From Syntrophaceae bacterium (GTDB lineage: Bacteria; Desulfobacterota; Syntrophia; Syntrophales; UBA2185), in NCBI GenBank assembly GCA_017885225.1, contig JAFNGM010000057.1:517-5660 (forward strand): a DNA stretch of 5,144 nucleotides, read 5' to 3'. Each line of letters starts with the position of its first letter. Within the stretch, counting starts at the first letter, position 1. The notes below the pieces were generated by a model, which searched no databases, was not told where the DNA came from, and saw only the letters and a list, made by a program, of their open reading frames with translations. Shown one piece after another: positions 1 to 5,144 of the stretch. A program made the position numbers and the translations under genes.

Positions 1-440
1 GCAATGCCCGCCTTCTTGCCCATTTTTTTTGCGCACTCATTGATGAGCTTGAGTTCCTGCGGAGACTCAACGTTAAACATCAAAATCTCCGACGCGAGGG
101 CATATTCAATTTCATCGACTTTCTTTCCCACCCCGGAATACACGACCTTACCACTGTCTACCCCCGCCTGCAGCGCGCGATACAGTTCACCCCCGGAAAC
201 AATATCTACTCCCCCGCCCTCATCGATGAAAGTCCGAAGGACGGCAATATTTGAATTGGATTTCACGGCAAAGCAGATAATGTGGGGCACTTCAGAAAAC
301 GCACCATCAAACACACGGAAGTGATGCTGCAATGTTCTGTGACTGTAAAGATAACACGGCGTCCCCACTTCCCTGGCAATGTCTCTCACGGGAACTTCTT
401 CACACCAGAGTTCATTGTCTTTATAGTGAAAATAATTCAT
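1..440 (-). CDS. lysA: Diaminopimelate decarboxylase, N-terminal part (3' end outside window)
   Basis: This PLP enzyme decarboxylates meso-2,6-diaminopimelate to L-lysine, the last lysine step, in the cytoplasm. The visible 146 residues (plus two bases of the next codon) are the N-terminus and the first part of the alanine-racemase-like TIM barrel. It starts MNYFHYKDNELWCEEVPV, a typical LysA opening, followed by IAREVGTPCYLYS (21-33). FAVKSNSN (57-64) holds the PLP-binding Lys60, and VDIVSGGEL (78-86) is the usual barrel motif. Family length is about 410-420 residues, so some 270 lie beyond the left edge. The ATG overlaps the lipoprotein stop. A run of eight A on the coding strand (23-30) lies in the codons for AKKM (137-140). 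Related fold-III decarboxylases (ornithine/arginine, carboxynorspermidine) share the motif, but this N-terminus and the operon context favour LysA. Confidence 0.95.
   Translation of the reverse strand, partial: MNYFHYKDNELWCEEVPVRDIAREVGTPCYLYSHRTLQHHFRVFDGAFSEVPHIICFAVKSNSNIAVLRTFIDEGGGVDIVSGGELYRALQAGVDSGKVVYSGVGKKVDEIEYALASEILMFNVESPQELKLINECAKKMGKKAGI
437..440 (-). promoter_or_regulatory. ATGA stop/start overlap, lipoprotein-lysA
   Basis: The lysA ATG (440-438) overlaps the TGA of the lipoprotein gene (439-437). The nearest good Shine-Dalgarno-like sequence, AAGGAG, ends 16 bases before the ATG, which is too far for efficient independent initiation. lysA therefore probably depends on ribosomes finishing the lipoprotein gene. 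The overlap is seen; the dependence is inferred. Confidence 0.7.
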
Positions 441-931
441 TGAGGCGTATTCTTCACTCCTTCTCTTCCTTGGGGTACTTTCGCGCTGATTTTTATTTCC
501 TCGATATTTGATCCCTCACTGCAATGTCGCCGCATATCACAGGCGATAATCTGATACGCATAATAATAACCCGCCTTGACCTGCAGATCGAGATAGCCGA
601 CACCATTCCCCTCTTCTTTTTTCAGCAGCGGATCATTGACGGAAACATCGGCAATCATAACAAATTCGCGCGGACAGTCAACACAGGAAGACCTTTCCTT
701 GTCCTGCTCATTTCTCTGAATTTTGAAGTTCTGGATGCCGCTCTTCGCATCCGGTATGCTCCAGCGAAGATACACTCCCGATTCGATAAGAGTCGCCCTG
801 AGGTCGGCAATCGCACCGGGCGGCATTACGTTCGATGGCCGCGGATCTCCCTTCTTCCCACATCCCTGAACGCTCCATAAGAGAAACAGACAACACAAAA
901 GGACAGGTAACAATCGACCGGCGTTCATCAT
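437..931 (-). CDS. Putative lipoprotein with LptM-like N-terminal motif and fibronectin type III-like domain
   Basis: The 164-residue product has a clear lipoprotein signal: an Arg at position 6, a hydrophobic core at about 8-20 (LLPVLLCCLFLLW), and a lipobox VQGC with Cys24 as the predicted lipidated residue. Gly, not Asp, follows the Cys, which favours outer-membrane sorting. The mature start CGKKGDP matches the CGxKG pattern of small LptM/YifL-type lipoproteins, which in Gammaproteobacteria are often encoded next to lysA. From about residue 36 (PPGAIADLRATL, VYLRWSIP) to about 152 the pattern looks like one FN3-like beta-sandwich, closing with the family-like GYYYAYQIIACD and SEGSN. Four further Cys (83, 86, 131, 137) could form periplasmic disulfides. 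The gene is locked between argH and lysA by ATGA overlaps at both ends, so it is co-translated with them, although nothing in it suggests an enzyme. The lipoprotein call is strong, the FN3 call moderate; its job is unknown. Confidence 0.82.
   Translation of the reverse strand: MMNAGRLLPVLLCCLFLLWSVQGCGKKGDPRPSNVMPPGAIADLRATLIESGVYLRWSIPDAKSGIQNFKIQRNEQDKERSSCVDCPREFVMIADVSVNDPLLKKEEGNGVGYLDLQVKAGYYYAYQIIACDMRRHCSEGSNIEEIKISAKVPQGREGVKNTPQ
928..931 (-). promoter_or_regulatory. ATGA stop/start overlap, argH-lipoprotein, after an A7 run
   Basis: The lipoprotein ATG (931-929) overlaps the argH TGA (930-928). A second ATG follows at once (928-926), so either Met could start the protein. A GAAGG Shine-Dalgarno at 941-945 sits nine bases upstream of the first ATG, inside the last argH codons. 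A run of seven A (931-937) lies between them. Coupled translation is the simplest reading. Confidence 0.7.
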
Positions 932-2313
932 TTTTTTCTGCCTTCAATCTCTCTGATCCGTGTTAATACCATTTTTTCGGATGTCCCGCCTATTGATTTT
1001 CTCGCATCCACGACATTTTTTACGGAAATGCGTTCAACGATATCCTTCTCAAATGCCTCATGGAACCGTTGAAATTCTTTTATCGTCAGATCCGATATTT
1101 CCCTATTCTTCTCTAAGCAATGCGCAACAAGACGACCTACTATACCATGAGATTCGCGAAACGGAACACCTTTCATCACAAGATACTCAGCGACATCCGT
1201 CGCTGCGGAAAAGCCCCCGGAAGCTTCCTCTTGCATTCTCTCTCTCTTGAATGTGAGATGTTTAATCATCTCTGTAATGATCGCCAGGCATCCTTTTAAT
1301 GAATCAACCGTATCGAAGAGAGGTTCTTTATCTTCCTGGAGATCCCTGTTGTACGTCATGGGCAGCCCCTTCATCAACGTCAGCAAAGCTACGAGATTGC
1401 CGTACACGCGTCCAGTTTTCCCCCTGACCAATTCAGCCACGTCAGGATTTTTTTTCTGCGGCATGATGCTGCTTCCCGTGGTAAATGCGTCCGATATTTC
1501 CAGAAAATCGAATTCAGCCGTCGACCAGAGGATCACATCTTCACAGAAACGGCTCAAGTGCATCATGATGAGCGAAGCGACAAAAATGAATTCAGCCACA
1601 TAGTCCCGGTCTGATACTGCATCCATGCTGTTGCGGGACACTTCAGGAAACTTCAGCTCACGGGCCGTATACGCCCTGTCAATAGGCAGACCTGTCCCCG
1701 CAAGAGCGGCCGATCCGAGGGGCATGACATTTACCCTCTTGGAGCATTCCCACAATCGCTCTTCATCCCGATCCAACATTTCCCAGTACGCGAGGAAATA
1801 ATGAGAGAGGAGCACCGGTTGCGCTTTCTGCAGGTGCGTGTAACCGGGCATTATGGTCCCTATCTCAGTCTTTGCCATTGCGATGAATTGTAATTTCAGG
1901 GCGGCCACTAAATTGAGGGTCTCCTCGATTTCCTCTCGGAGATACATCCTGAGGTCAAGGGATACCTGATCGTTACGGCTTCTCCCTGCATGAAGTTTGC
2001 CGCCCGCTTCGGGCGCTCTCGCTATCAGGGCTTTTTCAATGGCCATGTGGATGTCTTCGTCCTCATGGTGAAAGACAAATTTTCCCTTTTCGATATCCTT
2101 AAGGATGTCCCTAAGGGTGCGTATAATAGCCTTCTCATCTTTTTTGCTGATAATTCCCTGCTTCGCGAGCATCTTCGCATGGGCAATGCTGCCCTCAATA
2201 TCGTATCGATAGAGGCGCCTGTCAAACCCTATAGACGCAGTGAACGCCTCAACCATTTTATTTGTCGGTTTGCGAAACCGCCCACCCCACAGCTTCTTTT
2301 GCCTCGTTGACAT
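928..2313 (-). CDS. argH: Argininosuccinate lyase
   Basis: This is the last arginine step: it cleaves argininosuccinate to arginine and fumarate. It is a cytoplasmic homotetramer of the fumarase/aspartase superfamily. The 461-residue product is full length (family about 455-470). The N-terminus MSTRQKKLWGGRF leads into the typical WGGRF start. HAGRSRNDQV is at 109-117, the conserved GYTHLQKAQP with the catalytic-region histidine (H160) is at 157-166, and the superfamily signature GSSIMPQKKNPD (280-291) holds the mobile-loop serine pair 281-282. The C-terminal domain has the family's ASGGFSAATDVAEYLV region (364-379) and GGTSEKMV near the end, where many homologues have GGTAP. The ATG start has a Shine-Dalgarno overlapping the argG stop. 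The last codons are AGA AAA AAA TGA, and the TGA overlaps the start of the lipoprotein gene. All catalytic regions appear intact. Confidence 0.98.
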   Translation of the reverse strand: MSTRQKKLWGGRFRKPTNKMVEAFTASIGFDRRLYRYDIEGSIAHAKMLAKQGIISKKDEKAIIRTLRDILKDIEKGKFVFHHEDEDIHMAIEKALIARAPEAGGKLHAGRSRNDQVSLDLRMYLREEIEETLNLVAALKLQFIAMAKTEIGTIMPGYTHLQKAQPVLLSHYFLAYWEMLDRDEERLWECSKRVNVMPLGSAALAGTGLPIDRAYTARELKFPEVSRNSMDAVSDRDYVAEFIFVASLIMMHLSRFCEDVILWSTAEFDFLEISDAFTTGSSIMPQKKNPDVAELVRGKTGRVYGNLVALLTLMKGLPMTYNRDLQEDKEPLFDTVDSLKGCLAIITEMIKHLTFKRERMQEEASGGFSAATDVAEYLVMKGVPFRESHGIVGRLVAHCLEKNREISDLTIKEFQRFHEAFEKDIVERISVKNVVDARKSIGGTSEKMVLTRIREIEGRKK

Positions 2314-2320
2314 TCCCCGT

Positions 2321-2324
2321 CCCT
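2321..2324 (-). promoter_or_regulatory. Shine-Dalgarno for argH overlapping the argG stop
   Basis: The minus strand reads TAGGGACGGGGAATG. The AGGG begins in the argG TAG stop and lies seven bases before the argH ATG, a normal spacing. A second purine-rich GGGGA directly abuts the ATG and is too close to act alone. The nine-base gap suggests the same ribosomes pass from argG to argH. Confidence 0.65.
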
Positions 2325-3540
2325 ATGCTCTTTCCCTTTTTCTCAATGCCTGTATTTTCATCCGCAGCGCATTTAATTTAATAAACCCAGTGGCTTCTTT
2401 CTGATCGAACACCCTGTCCTTCTCAAAGGTCACAAATTCCTCGCTGTAGAGTGAAGAAGGCGACTTTCTCCCGACGACAACGCAATTCCCTTTGTACAAT
2501 TTTACCCGTGCCGTACCTGTAACATTTTCCTGTGTTTCATCAACAAATTTTTGCATTACTTTCATCTCAGGCGAATACCAGAAACCACTGTAGACCAGCT
2601 GCGCATACTTTGGAATGAGCGAATCTCTCAGCAGCATTACCTCGCGGTCCATTGTAATTGATTCCACGGCACGGTGGGCAGCCCAGAGCACCGTGCCGCC
2701 CGGTGTTTCATACACACCCCTCGATTTCATGCCCACATAGCGGTTTTCCACCATATCCACTCTCCCGATCCCGTTGGCGCCTGCTGTTTCATTCAGGCTG
2801 TGGAGGAGTTTCGCGGGGCTCATCTTTACCCCGTTGACCGCAACGGGATTTCCTTTCTCGAAATCTATCTCCAGGTATGTGACGGTATCGGGGGCGGCCT
2901 GAGGAGAAACCGTGAGCACAAACATGTCCTCTTTCGGTTCTACCCAGGGATCCTCAAGGACTCCACCCTCGTGGGAAATATGCAGAAGATTCCTGTCGCT
3001 GCTGTAAGGTTTTTCCTTCGTGGATGTCACAGGAATACGGTGTTTCTCGGCATAATCGATCATGGAGCCCCGTGAATCGAAAGTCCATTTCGGATCTCTC
3101 CATGCGGGAATGATAGTGATATCGGGATTCAGCGCATTGTAAGTCAATTCAAACCGCACCTGGTCGTTTCCCTTGCCGGTAGCTCCATGGGATACGGCAT
3201 CAGCCCCTTCCGCCGCAGCAATCTCGATCTGCCTCTTGGCAATAAGAGGCCTTGCCAGGGAAGTACCCATGAGATAAGAGCCCTCATAGACGGCATTGGC
3301 CCGTAGCGCGGGAAAGACAAAATCCCTCACGAACTCTTCCTGCATATTCTCAATATAGACCTTGCTGGCGCCGGTATTGAGCGCTTTTTCCTTCAGCCCT
3401 TCAAGTTCATCCTTCTGGCCGATATCGGCAACAAACGCGATCACTTCGCATGTGTACGTTTCGATCAACCATCTCAAAATAACCGATGTATCCAATCCCC
3501 CCGAATAGGCAAGTACCACTTTTTCTATTTTATTCGCCAA
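2323..3540 (-). CDS. argG: Argininosuccinate synthase
   Basis: This cytoplasmic ATP-dependent ligase joins citrulline and aspartate to argininosuccinate through a citrullyl-AMP intermediate. At 405 residues it matches the usual type-I length (about 395-410). The N-terminal nucleotide-binding domain has the PP-loop AYSGGLDTS (11-19), and the second family signature [13 protein letters not shown] is at 119-131. The synthetase domain follows with EGGVLEDPW (191-199), the conserved NGIGRVD (256-262) and [10 protein letters not shown] (274-283), and the C-terminal helical tail expected for the tetramer. The start is TTG at 3540-3538: upstream in frame there are only five sense codons back to the argF TAG, and the next in-frame Met is at residue 66, past the PP-loop. 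The gene therefore has to start at TTG. It stops with TAG nine bases before argH. A strong inverted repeat lies in the coding sequence near residues 281-291. No sign of damage or transfer is seen. Confidence 0.98.
   Translation of the reverse strand: MANKIEKVVLAYSGGLDTSVILRWLIETYTCEVIAFVADIGQKDELEGLKEKALNTGASKVYIENMQEEFVRDFVFPALRANAVYEGSYLMGTSLARPLIAKRQIEIAAAEGADAVSHGATGKGNDQVRFELTYNALNPDITIIPAWRDPKWTFDSRGSMIDYAEKHRIPVTSTKEKPYSSDRNLLHISHEGGVLEDPWVEPKEDMFVLTVSPQAAPDTVTYLEIDFEKGNPVAVNGVKMSPAKLLHSLNETAGANGIGRVDMVENRYVGMKSRGVYETPGGTVLWAAHRAVESITMDREVMLLRDSLIPKYAQLVYSGFWYSPEMKVMQKFVDETQENVTGTARVKLYKGNCVVVGRKSPSSLYSEEFVTFEKDRVFDQKEATGFIKLNALRMKIQALRKRERA
2667..2698 (-). repeat. Perfect 10-bp inverted repeat with 12-base loop inside argG
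   Basis: CGGCACGGTG (2667-2676 on the plus strand) is matched exactly by CACCGTGCCG (2689-2698), separated by 12 bases. In the argG mRNA this would form a GC-rich hairpin. It spans the codons for the conserved [12 protein letters not shown] stretch, so it may follow from protein conservation. There is no U-run after it, so it does not look like an intrinsic terminator. Confidence 0.6.
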
Positions 3541-3544
3541 GAGT

Positions 3545-3554
3545 CCCTCCTCCT
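3545..3554 (-). promoter_or_regulatory. Strong Shine-Dalgarno for argG (TTG start)
   Basis: On the minus strand AGGAGGAGGG begins inside the argF TAG stop and ends four bases before the argG TTG. Counted from the AGGAGG core the spacing is eight bases, which is near optimal. It is the strongest ribosome-binding site in the window and decides the argG start, since no ATG or GTG lies between the in-frame TAG and the conserved N-terminus. It may compensate for the weak TTG initiator; that part is inference. Confidence 0.85.
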
Positions 3555-4464
3555 ATCGCATTACTATTTCCATAATCGCTTTTTGCACATGCAGACGGTT
3601 TTCCGCCTGATCGATCACCACGGAGTGAGGACCGTCAATCACCTCGTCCGTTATCTCCTCACCACGGTGGGCGGGAAGGCAGTGCATGACGATGGCATTG
3701 TCGCGCGCACGGGCAAGCAAGGAACTGTTAATTTGATATGCCTGAAATGCTTTTGTTCTTTCATCCTTTTCCGCCTCCTGGCCCATGCTGGTCCAGACGT
3801 CCGTATAAATAACATCGGCTTCGAGCACCGCATCAAGGGGGTCGCGATGGAGAGTTATGCCCCGTATCGCCTCTTTCATCCCCCTCGCCAGTATTTCCGC
3901 ATCGGGTTCGTAGTGTTCCGGACAGGCGAGACTGAGTTGAAAAGGAATGCGGGCAGCCGCATCAATCCAGGAATTCGCGACATTATTGCCATCCCCGATA
4001 TAGGAAACCTTGAGCCCTTCACAGCCTCCCTTTTTCTCCATAATAGTGAAAAGATCACTCAATATCTGGCAGGGATGCTCACGATCCGTCAAACCATTGA
4101 TGACAGGAATAGTCGCAAACTTTGCGAACTCTTCCACAAACTCCTGAGAATAGGTTCTGATCACGACGGCGTCGAGATACCTGGACATTACCCTTGCCGT
4201 ATCGGAAATATTTTCACCTCTGCCCAGCTGGGTATCCCGACTACTCAAAAAGAGCGCAGTCCCCCCCAGTTGATAGATACCAACCTCAAAAGAAATCCTC
4301 GTCCTTGTGGATGATTTTTCAAATATCATCCCCAGGGTCTTCCCGAAAAGGGGCGTATAGGGTATGCCTTCCCTGAGCATCTTTTTTAATCTACGCGCCT
4401 TTTCAAATATGATCTCAAAATCAGCGCGCGTCAGATCATACACGCTGAGGAAATCTTTATTCAT
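3553..4464 (-). CDS. argF: Ornithine carbamoyltransferase
   Basis: This cytoplasmic enzyme transfers the carbamoyl group from carbamoyl phosphate to ornithine, giving citrulline, the sixth step of arginine synthesis. The 303-residue product is full length for the family (about 300-335). The N-terminal half carries the carbamoyl-phosphate site SSTRTR (51-56) and HPCQ (130-133). The C-terminal half carries the ornithine loop DVWTSMGQ (222-229, the SMG motif) and HCLPAHR (261-267) with the conserved Cys. The SMG and HCLP motifs point to ornithine rather than N-acetylornithine or aspartate as acceptor. The ATG start overlaps the argD stop by four bases and gives the expected short N-terminus before the first helix. 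The gene ends in TAG, 12 bases before the TTG of argG and in the same reading frame as argG. A 243-codon open frame antisense to this gene (3583-4314) is a shadow. Identification is firm. Confidence 0.97.
   Translation of the reverse strand: MNKDFLSVYDLTRADFEIIFEKARRLKKMLREGIPYTPLFGKTLGMIFEKSSTRTRISFEVGIYQLGGTALFLSSRDTQLGRGENISDTARVMSRYLDAVVIRTYSQEFVEEFAKFATIPVINGLTDREHPCQILSDLFTIMEKKGGCEGLKVSYIGDGNNVANSWIDAAARIPFQLSLACPEHYEPDAEILARGMKEAIRGITLHRDPLDAVLEADVIYTDVWTSMGQEAEKDERTKAFQAYQINSSLLARARDNAIVMHCLPAHRGEEITDEVIDGPHSVVIDQAENRLHVQKAIMEIVMR
4461..4464 (-). promoter_or_regulatory. ATGA stop/start overlap, argD-argF
   Basis: The argF ATG (4464-4462) and argD TGA (4463-4461) share bases. A GGTGG lies four bases upstream of the ATG and a TAAGGT further upstream, both inside the end of argD. 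This geometry is typical of translational coupling by terminating ribosomes that restart. The overlap is seen directly; the coupling is inferred. Confidence 0.75.
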
Positions 4465-5144
4465 GTTGCCACCAGTACCTTACCCAGAATTTCAACGGCA
4501 AAATCCACATCCTCTTCCGCAATAATCAACGGCGGAACAAAGCGGAGAACATTGCCTCCTGTGCAATTGATCAAGACACCTCTCTCCATGCATTCTTTTA
4601 CGATATTCGCTCCTTCAACCGTCAGCTCCACACCGATAATCAATCCTCTTCCCCTTATATCTTTAATCACAGGACACTTATTTTTCAACTCATGAAGCCT
4701 TCTCATGAAATACGAGCCCACTCTTTTAACATTATCCAGAACGCCCTCGTTCATGATGGTATCTATTGTAGCCAGACTTGCAGCCATGGCAAGGGGGTTA
4801 CCCCCGAACGTTGAGGCATGGTTACCTGGCTGAAAGGCAGATGCTACTTTATTCGTCGCCATCATTACCCCAACGGGGAAACCATTGCCCACAGCTTTTG
4901 CAAGCGTGACTATATCAGGTCTCACATTATACTGCTCATACGCAAAGAGGGTTCCCGTTCTGCCCATTGCTACCTGAACCTCGTCGAGGATCATCAGAAG
5001 TCCCCGGTCATCGCAGATTTTCCTGACGTTCCTGAGATACTCATCACCGGGAATTATTACCCCCCCTTCTCCCTGAATCGGCTCGAGCATGATTCCGCAT
5101 GTATGCTCGGTGATAGCCTCTTCGAGGGCCGGTATATCATTGAA
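4461..5144 (-). CDS. argD: Acetylornithine aminotransferase, C-terminal part (5' end outside window)
   Basis: This is the C-terminal 227 residues of a class-III PLP-dependent aminotransferase that converts N-acetylglutamate 5-semialdehyde to N-acetylornithine with glutamate as amino donor, in the cytoplasm. The frame is open to the window edge, so the Met at 5090 is internal; the 18 codons before it read as the usual 'FNDIPALEEAI' region. Visible motifs, numbered from the window edge, are EPIQGEGG (about 21-28), ILDEVQ with the PLP-ring aspartate (about 54), LAKAVGNGFP with the PLP Schiff-base lysine (about 83), and STFGGNPLA (about 111-119). ArgD proteins are usually about 390-400 residues, so roughly 170 are missing. 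The loop after DEVQ reads VAMGRTG where many homologues have a Gly before MGRTG, a mild variation. The stop overlaps the argF start in ATGA. ArgD of some bacteria also serves as N-succinyl-diaminopimelate aminotransferase (DapC); lysA in the same operon makes a double role possible but unproven. Ornithine or GABA aminotransferases are related; the arg context favours ArgD. Confidence 0.95.
   Translation of the reverse strand, partial: FNDIPALEEAITEHTCGIMLEPIQGEGGVIIPGDEYLRNVRKICDDRGLLMILDEVQVAMGRTGTLFAYEQYNVRPDIVTLAKAVGNGFPVGVMMATNKVASAFQPGNHASTFGGNPLAMAASLATIDTIMNEGVLDNVKRVGSYFMRRLHELKNKCPVIKDIRGRGLIIGVELTVEGANIVKECMERGVLINCTGGNVLRFVPPLIIAEEDVDFAVEILGKVLVAT

Noticed and set aside
23..30. Eight-A run in lysA as a frameshift or pseudogene sign
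   Set aside because: The frame is intact on both sides and the protein reads as normal LysA, so there is no evidence of disruption; slippage is possible but unsupported.
4..324. 106-codon plus-strand open frame at the left edge
   Set aside because: The opposite strand encodes lysA with the PLP motif AVKSNSN, and the plus-strand translation is low-complexity and Ser/Pro/Thr-rich, as antisense frames often are.
2667..2698. Intrinsic terminator in argG
   Set aside because: The hairpin is not followed by a U-run on the transcribed strand and lies mid-gene in an intact argG.
2674..3075. 133-codon plus-strand open frame antisense to argG
   Set aside because: It is antisense to the conserved argG core, with no recognisable motif and no convincing ribosome-binding site.
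3583..4314. 243-codon plus-strand open frame antisense to argF
   Set aside because: It lies wholly inside argF, which has every catalytic motif. The translation has no recognisable domain, and no coding neighbours exist on the plus strand. It is a shadow frame.
437..5144. Internal promoters or ARG-box operators between genes
   Set aside because: Intergenic gaps are at most 12 bases and no convincing -10/-35 pair or palindromic operator was seen; operon control probably lies upstream of argD, outside the window.

Overview
The window is a gap-free piece of one operon, read entirely on the minus strand, for arginine biosynthesis running into lysine biosynthesis. In transcription order (right to left) it holds the C-terminal part of argD, complete argF, argG and argH, a small lipoprotein gene, and the N-terminal part of lysA. 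The two outer genes are cut by the window edges. The longest non-coding stretch is 12 bases, so there is no room for a separate promoter, terminator, RNA gene or mobile element, and none is seen.

The gene order and protein style (argD-argF-argG-argH-lipoprotein-lysA, balanced base composition, Gram-negative type lipoprotein) suggest a deltaproteobacterium-like organism (Desulfobacterota, for example Syntrophus- or Geobacter-related lineages). This is inferred from remembered synteny, not from a search. An argB upstream of argD and a dapA/dapB pair downstream of lysA would be the expected continuations.

The enzymes are complementary. ArgD transaminates N-acetylglutamate semialdehyde, ArgF carbamoylates ornithine to citrulline, ArgG condenses citrulline with aspartate, and ArgH releases arginine and fumarate. 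LysA decarboxylates meso-diaminopimelate to lysine. All four arginine enzymes keep the family active-site motifs in the visible sequence, so they look functional.

Translation is tightly coupled. Three junctions (argD/argF, argH/lipoprotein, lipoprotein/lysA) are 4-base ATGA overlaps. The other two (argF/argG and argG/argH) have gaps of 12 and 9 bases, with Shine-Dalgarno sequences overlapping the upstream TAG stop. argG starts with TTG.

Most of the window is ordinary conserved metabolism. The parts worth a second look are the FN3-like lipoprotein with an LptM-like CGxKG start wedged against lysA, a perfect A_AAA_AAA slippery heptamer that would join ArgH to that lipoprotein by a -1 shift, the same-frame argF-TAG-argG-TAG-argH arrangement, and a strong hairpin inside argG.
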